50,703 nucleotides of DNA from IMG/VR virus record IMGVR_UViG_3300043399_001247, positions 1 to 50,703 of that record; one strand, written 5' to 3'. The notes beneath the pieces are model-generated. The model searched no databases. It saw only the letters and a program-made list of their open reading frames with translations, and was not told the DNA's origin. Below are positions 28,953 to 37,064 of this stretch, in pieces. Within the stretch, counting starts at the first letter, position 1. Every line of letters starts with the position of its first letter. Both the position numbers and the translations under genes were made by a program. This DNA is from a virus.

Positions 28953-31234
28953 CAGAATGTGCCCCCGTCGATGCCCGCCCAGCTCGGAGCGCTGGCGCCG
29001 TTGGACTTCAACACCTGCCCGGCAGTGCCGTTGGCGATAAAGCTCGTGGTGCCCGCGCCGGTCTGATAAGGAATCTGGCTCGCCGCGCCCCCAGCCACGC
29101 TCGTTGCGGTCGAAGCGTTGCCGCTGAGCGCGGCGGTGATTGTCCCGGCGCTGAAGTTGCCCGAGGCGTCGCGAGCGACGACCTTGTCTGCCGTGTTGGC
29201 CGAGGTCGCGTCCACGGCCAGCGTGCCGGAGGTCGTGATCGTGCCGCCAGTCAGGTAGCTGCCCGCAGCGACCGAGGTCACGGTGCCCAGCGGGTTGGCC
29301 GACCACTGGAACGCGCTGCCGGACCAGTTGAGGTAAGTGTCGGGGGCGACGGGCGCGGCGACGAAGCTCGTCGCGCTGGCGCCGGTCTGGTAGGCGAGCT
29401 GGTTGGCTGCGCCCCCGGCCAAATTTGTCGCTGCGGTGGCCGAGGCCGCGCTGGCGACGGAGAGTGTGGATTGAGCCACATTCTCCCACCGCTGCTGCCC
29501 CGCGTCGTACGCGATCACGTCGCCACCCGTCAAGGTCGTGAACTCGACGTTGCCGTCCGTGCCGCCGAGCACTGAGCCGAACGTCGGGCGTACGAACAAG
29601 ATGCCGTTGCTGGAGCCGACGTTCACAACGGCCGCCATCACGACGATCGCGTTGGGAGTGGTGGGCTTTGTCTTGGTGAGGCCGCCGGTGACTGCGGGGT
29701 TGTAGTAGAGCACCTGCCCCTGCACCCAAGCCTCAGCGCCGCCGGTGGTGTCTATCTGCTTGACCTCGCCGAAGGAGGTGACCGTGATCCAGTCGTTGTT
29801 GGCTCCCGTTTCAGCGGCGAGACCCAACACGTAGTTCGCCTGGTCCGGCGCGAGGCCTGTCGCCGCCTTGCCCACCAAGCCGCCAGACGCACCCAACGTG
29901 CCCGCGAAAGAGACAACCTGCCCCTTGGTGATCGCGCCCTGACACTTCACGCGGAAATACTGCTCTTCTCCGATGCGCTGGACCACGCCTCCGTTCATGC
30001 GGAAGGAGAGCGTTTGGAACTGGTCGGCCGCGTCGTAATACAACCGACCCGTCGCGTCGGTCACGGTCGCCGTGGTGTCGAACTGAATGAAGTCGGGCGA
30101 AGAGATGCCGCCCGTCACCCCGGTCATGGAGGTGATGTCGCCGTTGGCGCCCAGCACAGCGGCCGACAAGTTCGCGCGCGCGCCGCTCGCGGTCGTGGCA
30201 CCGGTGCCGCCGTTGGCGACGTTGAGTGTGCCGCCGAGCGTGAGCGTGCCGGCAGAGGTGATCGGGCCGCCCGTGACCGTCAACCCGGTCGTGCCGCCAG
30301 AGCCGTCCACCGAAGTAACGGTGCCCGCACCCGCCACAACGCCCCACACGAACTGCGAGCCGTCCCACTTCAGGAATGTGTCGGGGGCGACGGGCGCGGC
30401 GACGAAGCCTGTGTCACCCGCGCCAACTTGGTAGAGCAGCTCGTTGGCCGAGCCGCCTGCGAGGTCGACCGCCGAAGCAGCCGGCAGCGTCGCCGAGTCG
30501 ACCCACACGGGCGCGGCAGCGCCGGTCGACTGCAACACCTGCCCAGAGACACCGACCGGGCCGACATAGAGGCCGTCCGCGCCGCACCAGATTATTGCGC
30601 CCTCGTTGGCCACCAAGCTCTTGCCCGTGCCGCCGTTGTCGAGGCCGAGGAGGCCGTCGACCTGGTCATCGTCGGCGAGGTCGATCGCCGGGTGCGCGTG
30701 GTCCGCGCGGGCGAGCTCGTTGCTCACGCCGGGCGCGCCGGTCGTGTCCACGGGCTGCGGGGTCGCGTTGCTCAGGTCGGCCGCCAGCGTGACGTTGCCG
30801 GTGAGCGGGCCGCCGCCAGTCAGGCCCGCGCCCGCGACAACCTGCGTGCTGGTCGGCACGTAACCGCTCACCTGCGCAGGAATCGTGGTGGCCGTCAACA
30901 CGCGGCCCGTGGCGTCCACCGTGAACACGGGGATGTCGGTCGCGCTGCCGTAGGCTCCAGGCGTCACGCCCGAGGCCGCCAACTGCGTGGTGCCGACCCC
31001 GCCCGGTGCGATGCTGAGCGTGACGTTGTTGGAGAGCTGCCCGCCGCCCGCCATGCCGGTCCCGGCGATCACCTGCCGCGTGACGGGCACCCCGGCCACG
31101 GAGAGCAGGTCGCCGACGCGGATCTTGTAGCTGTTGCCCTGGTACACCACCAGCATCAGCGAATCTTCCGACGCGACCGGCGCGTCGGGCAGCTGCGTGA
31201 TGCGGGTGGGGATCAGGTTGCTCGGTACGGACAT
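28952..31234 (-). CDS. Large tail fibre protein with internal repeats
   Basis: 760 residues, beta rich. Three copies of a roughly 40-residue module are visible: NELLYQVGAGDTGFVAAPVA, NQLAYQTGASATSFVAAPVA and SQIPYQTGAGTTSFIANGTA, each followed by a W-S or W-D-G strand. Collagen-free fibre repeats of the VANGGTGATTASGARANL type also occur, as in the DGR adhesin and the 22160 gene. The end (GQVLKSNGASAPSWAGIDGG) is a typical fibre terminus. It is probably the shaft to which the variable adhesin is attached. The start ATG 31234 adjoins the stop of the next gene upstream. Confidence 0.75.
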   Translation of the reverse strand: MSVPSNLIPTRITQLPDAPVASEDSLMLVVYQGNSYKIRVGDLLSVAGVPVTRQVIAGTGMAGGGQLSNNVTLSIAPGGVGTTQLAASGVTPGAYGSATDIPVFTVDATGRVLTATTIPAQVSGYVPTSTQVVAGAGLTGGGPLTGNVTLAADLSNATPQPVDTTGAPGVSNELARADHAHPAIDLADDDQVDGLLGLDNGGTGKSLVANEGAIIWCGADGLYVGPVGVSGQVLQSTGAAAPVWVDSATLPAASAVDLAGGSANELLYQVGAGDTGFVAAPVAPDTFLKWDGSQFVWGVVAGAGTVTSVDGSGGTTGLTVTGGPITSAGTLTLGGTLNVANGGTGATTASGARANLSAAVLGANGDITSMTGVTGGISSPDFIQFDTTATVTDATGRLYYDAADQFQTLSFRMNGGVVQRIGEEQYFRVKCQGAITKGQVVSFAGTLGASGGLVGKAATGLAPDQANYVLGLAAETGANNDWITVTSFGEVKQIDTTGGAEAWVQGQVLYYNPAVTGGLTKTKPTTPNAIVVMAAVVNVGSSNGILFVRPTFGSVLGGTDGNVEFTTLTGGDVIAYDAGQQRWENVAQSTLSVASAASATAATNLAGGAANQLAYQTGASATSFVAAPVAPDTYLNWSGSAFQWSANPLGTVTSVAAGSYLTGGTITTSGTLAVDATSANTADKVVARDASGNFSAGTITAALSGNASTATSVAGGAASQIPYQTGAGTTSFIANGTAGQVLKSNGASAPSWAGIDGGTF

Positions 31235-31537
31235 TTAAATCTCCAGGTAGCCGTTGCCGTCTTCGGTGGTGAAGAACTCGTCACCCGCCTCTTGGATCAG
31301 GCCCGCAGGCCGTGTGCTCAGCGGAGTGTCGGGGCGGTTGAACGGCAACACAATTTGGTCCGTCGGACGCGGGGCGAGCCGGTACGGGTCGTAGTCGTCC
31401 GTGTCTTCCGAGCAGACCATCAGACCCGGGTAATTCGGGTCCGGCGCAAGCTCGCTGAGGAACATCTTGCGCGAACACCGGGCGCAGATCCCGATGCCGT
31501 AAGTCGGCTGTCCGGTGGGATCCAGAAACCGGCTCAT
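31235..31537 (-). CDS. Small zinc-ribbon-like virion-cluster protein
   Basis: 100 residues. CARCSRKMFL near residue 18 gives a CxxC pair and a further Cys lies at about residue 42 (GLMVCSED), so a metal-bound turn is possible, though a fourth ligand is not obvious. DPTGQPTYGIGICARCSRKM is a pattern I associate with small head-tail proteins in related phages. It overlaps the connector gene by 4 bp. The role is probably in head or tail assembly. Confidence 0.6.
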   Translation of the reverse strand: MSRFLDPTGQPTYGIGICARCSRKMFLSELAPDPNYPGLMVCSEDTDDYDPYRLAPRPTDQIVLPFNRPDTPLSTRPAGLIQEAGDEFFTTEDGNGYLEI

Positions 31538-32514
31538 CGCGTGTACGCCCGGATGCCGGGGTTGATCTTGATGCTGGAGCCGTCGTTGTCGCCTTCGCGC
31601 GCTTGGCGCTCGGCTTCCAGCGCCTTGGCTTCCAGAGCCGGGATGAGCGCCATGTCCACGGAAGGCGTCTCTTCGGCGAGCTTGGCGGCGAGCCGGGCGA
31701 CGATCGCCTCCAGCCAGCGGCGGGGCACTTCAACTTCCTGCTGGAGGTTGGTGGTGTCCATGATCTGGCGCTGCCGCCAGACGATCAGCTGCGCCTGCTC
31801 CGCCGCGCTGAACGGCGCGGGCCAAAGGTGCATGATCGGGCGCGGGATGTCGCGCTGGTACCAATAGCTGTTCGGGCGGCTCGGGAAGATCTTGTTGGAC
31901 TGGTTGACGTAATCGTCGCGGTTCAACACGCCCAGCGGGATCTCTTGCGGCAAGTTGCCGAGCGTGATGTTGGAATACGCGATCGGGGCTGTGGCCGTGA
32001 TCCGGAAGTATTGGTACGCGGTCGCCGCGTCGATGTCGTACCACGTGATCTCGCCCGCAGCAGCAACGGTCGTCTGCGTGCCGACCGTGACCCAGACCAA
32101 CCCGTTGGTCGAGGCTTGGAACGTGAGCGGAACTGCCGCGCCCGACCACTTCACGCCCACGGTGCTGACCGTGGTTTGCGTGTCGAAGCTCACGGTGTAA
32201 CTCGTCGAAGTGGCGACCACCGCGCCGCTGACCAGTTGCAGCGTGCGGTAGTTGGCGTTCAGCAAGTCCTCGGTGCCCAGGGGCAACTCGACAATCGGCT
32301 GGTTCTCGTACATGGGCAGGATCACCTGCTCAATGCACCAGCTCGGCGCGCGGGGGTTGGCGTAGTTGCTCAGCTGCAGGTAGAGCGCGTCCAACGCGTA
32401 CTGCTGCATCTCTGAGGTGATGGCCTGCGCGGGCAAGCGGCAACGCCTGAACGCGGTGTCGACCACCTTCAGCGCGTTGAACTTGGTTTCGGCAATGGTG
32501 CCCGAGTAGGCCAT
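31534..32514 (-). CDS. Head-tail connector / tail-tube-like protein with beta insertion
   Basis: 326 residues. The helical frame (AFRRCRLPAQAITSEMQQYA; the C-terminal VPRRWLEAIVARLAAKLAEE) is that of adaptor or tail-tubular proteins. Residues 105-195 are an inserted beta domain of discoidin (F5/8) type (STNGLVWVTVGTQTTV; ITWYDIDAATAYQYFRITA). It may form part of the portal-proximal tail or an outer decoration that binds sugars. It heads a leftward gene run and has its own promoter at 32572-32600. Confidence 0.65.
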   Translation of the reverse strand: MAYSGTIAETKFNALKVVDTAFRRCRLPAQAITSEMQQYALDALYLQLSNYANPRAPSWCIEQVILPMYENQPIVELPLGTEDLLNANYRTLQLVSGAVVATSTSYTVSFDTQTTVSTVGVKWSGAAVPLTFQASTNGLVWVTVGTQTTVAAAGEITWYDIDAATAYQYFRITATAPIAYSNITLGNLPQEIPLGVLNRDDYVNQSNKIFPSRPNSYWYQRDIPRPIMHLWPAPFSAAEQAQLIVWRQRQIMDTTNLQQEVEVPRRWLEAIVARLAAKLAEETPSVDMALIPALEAKALEAERQAREGDNDGSSIKINPGIRAYTR

Positions 32515-32540
32515 CTGAACTCCGTGTTGCGGTCAAGATG

Positions 32541-32555
32541 GCCGCTGATGCAGCG
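32541..32555 (-). repeat. 15-bp leader element, copy 2
   Basis: Identical to 24011-24025 (GCCGCTGATGCAGCG on the plus strand). It starts 16 bp downstream of the -10 box and can form the same CGCTG/CAGCG hairpin. The flanks of the two copies differ, so the element itself appears to be kept. Confidence 0.6.
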
Positions 32556-32571
32556 CAGCCCTTTGTCGCAA

Positions 32572-32600
32572 ATTATGCCCCAGAATGTCCGGGGCAGCAA
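32572..32600 (-). promoter_or_regulatory. Leftward sigma-70-type promoter for the connector/fibre run
   Basis: Minus strand TTGCTG (32595-32600), 17 bp, CATAAT (32572-32577), in the 87-bp gap upstream of the gene starting at 32514. Confidence 0.65.
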
Positions 32601-32601
32601 A

Positions 32602-32931
32602 TCAGCAGTTACGCATCTTGGCAGAGCCGCCCGCCTTCATCGCCAGCATCGGCGTGGAGGGCGCGACGGGCACGCTCTTGGCGCGGCGCACGGCCGGGGC
32701 ACGCATCGGAGCGACCTTCGGCGCGGCGCGGTCCGCGCCCATCGAGCGAGGCATCGCCGGTTGAGCGGAACCCATCTTGCCGCCACGCGCGGCCTTGGCT
32801 GAGGGCTCGGCCTGCTTCATGCCTGGCTCGGCTCCTGCGGCCACCTTGCCGCCCCGGTAATAGCCTTTCACGAACTTGCTGCCAGCAGCAGAGCCGCCGA
32901 ACTCGAACTCTTTCACGTATTTGCAGCCCAT
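32602..32931 (-). CDS. Small basic Ala/Pro-rich protein
   Basis: 109 residues from ATG 32931, which has AGGAA upstream. The N terminus MGCKYVKEFEFGGSAAGSKF and repeated KFVKGYYRGGKV resemble short Gly-rich phage proteins with G-G-S motifs. The rest is basic, Ala/Pro rich and likely disordered, ending in SAKMRNC. It could be a DNA- or capsid-associated minor head protein. The function is unknown. Confidence 0.55.
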   Translation of the reverse strand: MGCKYVKEFEFGGSAAGSKFVKGYYRGGKVAAGAEPGMKQAEPSAKAARGGKMGSAQPAMPRSMGADRAAPKVAPMRAPAVRRAKSVPVAPSTPMLAMKAGGSAKMRNC

Positions 32932-32941
32932 GGCGCGTTCC

Positions 32942-33211
32942 TCAGGTGTAGAGAACAATCACTTTGCCGGTGGCGACGACGACCAGGCCGTTGTTGGCCG
33001 AGATGCCGTTGCCGCCGAAGTGCACCGTCTCGCCGACTGTGGCGCCGGTCTTGGCGTAGAGCACCGTGCCGCTGGCGGCCGAGGCGTTGTCGTAGACGGT
33101 CACGTCGCCCGCGCCGGTCACCGACAAGCCGAGAAAGCCCGCCGGGGTGGGCTTGATCACGAGGGTGGTGGCGCTGACCTCGCGGTAGCCTAGTTTTTCA
33201 GTGAAAGCCAT
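32942..33211 (-). CDS. Small beta-rich capsid-cluster protein
   Basis: 89 residues, nearly all beta (ATTLVIKPTPAGFLGLSVTG; GNGISANNGLVVVATGKVIV). The C-terminal YDNASAASGTVLYAKTGATV segment is of the kind found in head decoration or fibre stub proteins. It lies just downstream of the capsid gene and next to a similar small protein, so a capsid accessory role is likely. No family match is certain. Confidence 0.6.
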   Translation of the reverse strand: MAFTEKLGYREVSATTLVIKPTPAGFLGLSVTGAGDVTVYDNASAASGTVLYAKTGATVGETVHFGGNGISANNGLVVVATGKVIVLYT

Positions 33212-33235
33212 TGCGCGGCGCTCCTGTGGGTTGAC

Positions 33236-33490
33236 TTAGGCGACGGCCAAGCCGGTCTTCACGTCGATCCAGCTGGTGCCCTTGCCGAAGCAAACTGTGC
33301 CCGCGCCCGAGTTGGCGTCGGTGACGACGATGATGCCGTTGACGACCACGGCGGGGAGGGCGGAAAGGGTGTAGCCGTTGGCGGTGATCGCGCCGCTGAC
33401 TGCGGAGGCCGTGCCGGTCACGTTGCCGGTGACAGCGCCGATGAAGCCATTGGTCGAGGTGACCGGGCCGGAGAAGGTGGTGGAAGCCAT
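33236..33490 (-). CDS. Small head-fibre/decoration-like protein
   Basis: 84 residues from ATG 33490 (AGGAA 7 bp upstream; a TTG at 33496 is a weaker start). It is Gly/Thr/Val rich with strand-turn pattern (TFSGPVTSTNGFIGAVTGNV; AVVVNGIIVVTDANSGAG). It resembles short phage fibre stems such as those on capsids. It probably interacts with the capsid or with its small neighbour. Confidence 0.6.
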   Translation of the reverse strand: MASTTFSGPVTSTNGFIGAVTGNVTGTASAVSGAITANGYTLSALPAVVVNGIIVVTDANSGAGTVCFGKGTSWIDVKTGLAVA

Positions 33491-33588
33491 GCTCAATTCC
33501 TCACATGCGAGTGTTGCAGCGCAGCCGTCTGCATGTCGTCAGCCCTGGGCGGCGCGGGCTGTCTGCTGCGCTGGAAGGGTGCCCAGCA

Positions 33589-33616
33589 AAGCCCCCTCCG
33601 GTGAGGGAGGAGGCTT
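33589..33616 (-). terminator. Hairpin after the major capsid gene
   Basis: On the minus strand an 11-bp stem (AAGCCTCCTCC with GGAGGGGGCTT, one G-T pair) around a 6-nt loop. It lies 12 bp beyond the capsid stop codon, in the 138-bp gap 33491-33628. Only TTT follows, so partial termination or mRNA protection that raises capsid mRNA is likely. Confidence 0.55.
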
Positions 33617-33628
33617 CACTCGACGCCC

Positions 33629-34543
33629 TTAGACGCCAGCGGTACCGAACACGCCGCGCGGGTCGGTCCAGCCGAGCACGTAACGCTCGGTGGCCTTGTA
33701 GCGCATGGAGTCGGTTTCGAAGTCACCTTCCATCGACTTCTCCAGCGGACGGCGCATCAGGAGCTTCAGGCCGTCGGGAGCGTCGGTTTGCACCCACCAG
33801 GCGGTGGTCGAGGTGATACGCGACAGGTTCGCCTGACCGTCGGCCAGCAGCCCCATGGATTTCACGGGGTTGATGTCGTTGTCGGCGGTGCCAGAGCGCA
33901 GCACGGACTTGAGCAGCACCTCGGCCTGGAAGACGTTGCTGGGGCCAGAAACGATCTTCTTCGGGGTGAGGCGGATGCGCTTGCCGTTGTTGTCGACAGC
34001 GTTGCGGATCTGAATCAGCATCTGCTCCAGCGACGTCTGCGACAGGGCCGCAGGGGTGGTCAGCTGGTTGGAGAAGGTGCCGTTCACGATCGGGTGGGAA
34101 GCAGAAACCAGCGACACGCCGTCACCGCCGACATACGCACCGTTGAAGGCGCGGTTCAGGATGTTGGCGGCCAGGGTTTCCTTGGTCTCGACCAGGGACT
34201 GGGCGAGGTGCTTGGCGTAGGTCTGGCCAATACGGATGTGGTCGCCGTCTTCCACCAGGACCTTGGTCAGCGCGAACGCCAGGCCATAGACCTTGTAGAG
34301 GTAGCGCTGCAGGAACAGCACGCCGCCGGACTGGTAGGTCACGGCCATGCCGTCAGGCAGCTCCGGCGCAGCACCGAAGCCGTACAGGACGGGCTCTTCG
34401 TGGTAGTTGCGCGGAATGCCTTTCTGCTCGCGGAAGACCATCTTCCACTCGTCAGCACGCTGCTCATAAACGCCATCGAACACTTCGTTCAGGATGGGCT
34501 CAACGACGGACCGGAAGTCCGTACTACGCATCGGGGTTGCCAT
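33629..34543 (-). CDS. Major capsid protein (HK97-fold)
   Basis: 304 residues. The order of an N-terminal helix (FRSVVEPILNEVFDGVYEQR), extended E-loop-like strand, long spine helix (RIGQTYAKHLAQSLVETKET), and a C-terminal P-domain-like strand set (RRPLEKSMEGDFETDSMRYK; YVLGWTDPRGVFGT) matches phage major head proteins of the Mu/HK97 kind. It lies directly after the decoration and scaffold genes, the normal position. The end DPRGVFGTAGV is typical of the C terminus of such capsid proteins. Confidence 0.8.
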   Translation of the reverse strand: MATPMRSTDFRSVVEPILNEVFDGVYEQRADEWKMVFREQKGIPRNYHEEPVLYGFGAAPELPDGMAVTYQSGGVLFLQRYLYKVYGLAFALTKVLVEDGDHIRIGQTYAKHLAQSLVETKETLAANILNRAFNGAYVGGDGVSLVSASHPIVNGTFSNQLTTPAALSQTSLEQMLIQIRNAVDNNGKRIRLTPKKIVSGPSNVFQAEVLLKSVLRSGTADNDINPVKSMGLLADGQANLSRITSTTAWWVQTDAPDGLKLLMRRPLEKSMEGDFETDSMRYKATERYVLGWTDPRGVFGTAGV

Positions 34544-34557
34544 TTGTCAAGCCCTCC

Positions 34558-35157
34558 TTAGATCGAGTTGACGGCGGCCTTGTAGGCGTGCTCGTTGATC
34601 CGCACAGTGGCGGTAACGTACGCGTCGGTCAGGCTGTCGTTGATGTTGTAAGCAAAACCAGTAATCTGGAATTGGCCAGAGGTTGCCTGGATGACGCCCA
34701 GTTGGGTGTTGCTCAGGCCAGTACGGGTCGAGCCGCCGGGGGAGGCCACGGTCCAGTCGCACTCTTCGCCGACGGCGGTTTGCACGGTGGTGGAGCCGGG
34801 GGTGCCGGGGTTCGTGTACTGAGCGTCGAACAGGGTTTCCGGGTCATCATACACCCAGGCCACGATCTCGGTGCCAGCGGCGCTGGCGGGCCAGAAGGGG
34901 CTGATGGTCGGGCGGCCGCTGGCGTCGTTGTACTGGACGCCTGCGAAAATGCCCAGGAGCGTGATGCCGTCGGTGGTGCCAGAACGGGTGCCGTCGCTGG
35001 TGCCCAGCTGAACCACGCCGTTGTCGGTGAGTTTCACGGGGTCGCCAGAGAAGATGTTCGCGGCATAGCCGGAAGCGATAGTGTAGGCCTTCGGCCGCAT
35101 CTGACCACTGTTGTGGAAGGACGGACGGAAGCCAAAAGGTGCGCTAGTCGAAGACAT
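34558..35157 (-). CDS. Head decoration/stabilisation protein
   Basis: 199 residues, beta rich. The starting block SAPFGFRPSFHNSGQMRPKA and later YAANIFSGDPVKLTDNGVVQ are shared by phage proteins encoded just upstream of the capsid gene. Residues 100-150 form a barrel-like region (TEIVAWVYDDPETLFDAQY). It probably binds the capsid shell from outside. The gap to the capsid gene is 14 bp. Confidence 0.7.
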   Translation of the reverse strand: MSSTSAPFGFRPSFHNSGQMRPKAYTIASGYAANIFSGDPVKLTDNGVVQLGTSDGTRSGTTDGITLLGIFAGVQYNDASGRPTISPFWPASAAGTEIVAWVYDDPETLFDAQYTNPGTPGSTTVQTAVGEECDWTVASPGGSTRTGLSNTQLGVIQATSGQFQITGFAYNINDSLTDAYVTATVRINEHAYKAAVNSI

Positions 35158-35193
35158 TGCGTGTTCCTTATTGGTGGGTGTTGAACATGGTCG

Positions 35194-35724
35194 TCAGGTC
35201 AGCTCGAACCGAGCGGACCGCTTTTGTCCAAGCTCCTGCAGGCCGTCACCCATGTCGAGCCGCGACTTGCTCGCGCGTGCTTGCTGCTCCATGAACTCAG
35301 CCGTGTCGGTGAGCTTCTCTTCTTCACGCATAGGCGCGTCGTGGTGCGCTTCTTGCATGAACTTTTCGTAGAGGGATTGGGGCAACTTGAACGCGAGCAT
35401 CTCGTTGACGCCGATGAACCCTACCCAATCGCCCGTCTTGAGCGTTGCGTAGTCCCAGCCGGGAACATCTTCCGGCTTCAGCGGTTCGTAGCCCAGACGC
35501 ATACGCATCTGGATCGAGTCACGAGGATTGGTCGTGGTGAGCCAGCACATGTGCCAGCCCGGTAACTTGGGCAAGTCCGGCAGAGAGGACTGGAAGAACT
35601 GTTGACGGAACATTTCAACCCGCTCGTCGTCGGAGATGGCGCGGTCTTCAACCACGGCGCGATCTTGCATCGCGCGGCTCTCGCGTCCCTCGCCAGCGGA
35701 TTTCTTCAGGCGTTCGTCGGTCAT
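35194..35724 (-). CDS. Conserved phage head-cluster protein
   Basis: 176 residues. A charged N terminus (EDRAISDDERVEMFRQQFFQ) is followed by PDLPKLPGWHMCWLTTTNPR, LGYEPLKPEDVPGW and VNEMLAFKLPQSLYEKFMQE. This order is seen in proteins lying between scaffold and capsid in related phages; the function is not known. It has its own promoter at 35754-35782 and a leader in which the ribosome site lies within the loop of a small stem (35730-35745). Confidence 0.65.
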   Translation of the reverse strand: MTDERLKKSAGEGRESRAMQDRAVVEDRAISDDERVEMFRQQFFQSSLPDLPKLPGWHMCWLTTTNPRDSIQMRMRLGYEPLKPEDVPGWDYATLKTGDWVGFIGVNEMLAFKLPQSLYEKFMQEAHHDAPMREEEKLTDTAEFMEQQARASKSRLDMGDGLQELGQKRSARFELT

Positions 35725-35729
35725 TTCAC

Positions 35730-35745
35730 TCGCTCCTTTCAGCGA
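35730..35745 (-). promoter_or_regulatory. Leader stem enclosing the ribosome site of the 35724 gene
   Basis: Minus strand TCGCT-GAAAGG-AGCGA, a 5-bp stem whose loop and 3' arm hold AAAGGAG, 6 bp before ATG 35724. The stem may present or restrain the ribosome site. Confidence 0.4.
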
Positions 35746-35753
35746 TTAAGCAA

Positions 35754-35782
35754 ATTATGTGTCGTTTCGGTTCAGAAGGCAA
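35754..35782 (-). promoter_or_regulatory. Leftward sigma-70-type promoter for the capsid run
   Basis: Minus strand TTGCCT (35777-35782), 17 bp, CATAAT (35754-35759), in the 59-bp gap between the scaffold and the 35724 gene. It should give extra transcription of the capsid genes. Confidence 0.65.
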
Positions 35783-35783
35783 T

Positions 35784-36767
35784 TCACGCCTTGCTGTTGC
35801 GGTCGTATTCGGCGTAGCGCTTCACGTACTTGGCGCGCAGCACCGGGTCGTCCCACACGCCCGCTTCGATGAGCGCTTGCTTGCGCTCTGGGCTGATGTA
35901 CACCTCACGGCGCGTGCTCGGCGGCGCGTGCTCGCGGCCAGACGCGATGCCGGGGCCGCCCCGGGGCTTACGCGTAGATGCGTCGTTGCTCTTGCCAGGC
36001 GCATCTCCGTTGAACCGTTCGGGCAGGCGGCGCGCCGCGCGGTCGCGGAGCTCGTCCCAGTAGTCTTCGCTCTTGGGGTCGAAGCCTTCGCGCACGAGCG
36101 CTTGGTCAATCGCCATCACGATGGCGCTGTCTTCGTCGCGGCCTTGCACGTCGTACCACTTGTTCTCCGCCATGAAGCGCTGCGCGTGCCGCAGCGTGAG
36201 GTCGTCGACGGGGGCGGGCTTGGCGGCCTGAGCAGCCTGAGCAGCGGCTTGTTGCTTGGCGTAGGCGAGCTGCTGGGCGCGTTCGCGCGCTTGGTCGCGA
36301 TACGTGAGCGCCTGTGCAACGTCGTCACCGTTGCCTGCGGCGACGGCCTTGGCGATCACCTGGTCGGCCATCTTCGCTTCGTTCAGCGCGCGGGCGATCT
36401 GCGAATCCAGCGTGTTGATGTCCTGCTGCTGCGTGCGACGCTCCACGCCCACCAGGCGGCGCTCGAGCTCGTCGTTTTGCTTGCGCAGGAAGTCGAGCTC
36501 GATCTTGTCGCGCTTGATCGCTTCGTCGCGGCGGGCCTTGCGCTCGAGCTTTTCCTTGCGGCGGCGCTCGCGGATCGCCTCGCGCTCCTTGTCGTCCGGA
36601 TCGTCCGGGTCGAGGTCGTCTTCGTCGGAGTTGCCGCTCAGGCGCTTGTCGTCGTCGGCGTCGTCGTCAGACTCAGCGTTGTTGGTGAGCTTGTTGGGGT
36701 CCTCGACAATGACAATCTCTTCTTGGTTGTCGTCGTCTTCCTTGAGGATGTTCTTGCTGTCAGCCAT
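35784..36767 (-). CDS. Scaffolding protein
   Basis: 327 residues. The N-terminal 65 residues are very acidic (EDDDNQEEIVIVEDPNKLTN; DSDEDDLDPDDPDD-like runs). Residues 65-185 form a long coiled coil (KEREAIRERRRKEKLERKAR), then comes an Ala/Gln linker. The basic C terminus ends with PERKQALIEAGVWDDPVLRA and KYVKRYAEYDRNSKA, the kind of helix that binds the capsid protein inside the prohead. Position directly upstream of the capsid group supports this. It is likely to leave the head before packaging. Confidence 0.8.
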   Translation of the reverse strand: MADSKNILKEDDDNQEEIVIVEDPNKLTNNAESDDDADDDKRLSGNSDEDDLDPDDPDDKEREAIRERRRKEKLERKARRDEAIKRDKIELDFLRKQNDELERRLVGVERRTQQQDINTLDSQIARALNEAKMADQVIAKAVAAGNGDDVAQALTYRDQARERAQQLAYAKQQAAAQAAQAAKPAPVDDLTLRHAQRFMAENKWYDVQGRDEDSAIVMAIDQALVREGFDPKSEDYWDELRDRAARRLPERFNGDAPGKSNDASTRKPRGGPGIASGREHAPPSTRREVYISPERKQALIEAGVWDDPVLRAKYVKRYAEYDRNSKA

Positions 36768-36768
36768 G

Positions 36769-37053
36769 TCAGATCTCCATCCAGTCTTCAGCGAGCATGT
36801 CGGATTGGCTGGCGAGCCATCCGGGCAGATAAGTGTTCTGTGCGGTCCACATGTCGATGTGGGGCAAGATCTTCATTTCGCTCAAGCCGCGCGACTCCAG
36901 AAAGTCGGCGCTGATGGGGCTGTTGGGGCGCAAGTCTTCTTTGCGGACAGCATAGCCTCCCGCCATGAGCAGGAACATGCCCTTGCCATTCCAACCTTCG
37001 CGGGCAACCTTCTTGCCGCTCTTGAGCGCGGCGATTGCTTCACCAAAATTCAT
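36769..37053 (-). CDS. DUF2829 family protein
   Basis: 94 residues. The pattern MNFGEAIAALKSGKKVAREG, WNGKGMFLLMAGGYAV and the end YLPGWLASQSDMLAEDWMEI is that of DUF2829 (PF11195-like), small proteins common in phages and prophages with an unknown role. The ATG at 37053 is chosen because AGGAG lies 6-7 bp upstream; the ATG at 37059 is too close to it. The presence of a non-structural gene inside the head cluster is usual in these phages. Confidence 0.85.
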   Translation of the reverse strand: MNFGEAIAALKSGKKVAREGWNGKGMFLLMAGGYAVRKEDLRPNSPISADFLESRGLSEMKILPHIDMWTAQNTYLPGWLASQSDMLAEDWMEI

Positions 37054-37064
37054 TGTCATCTCCT

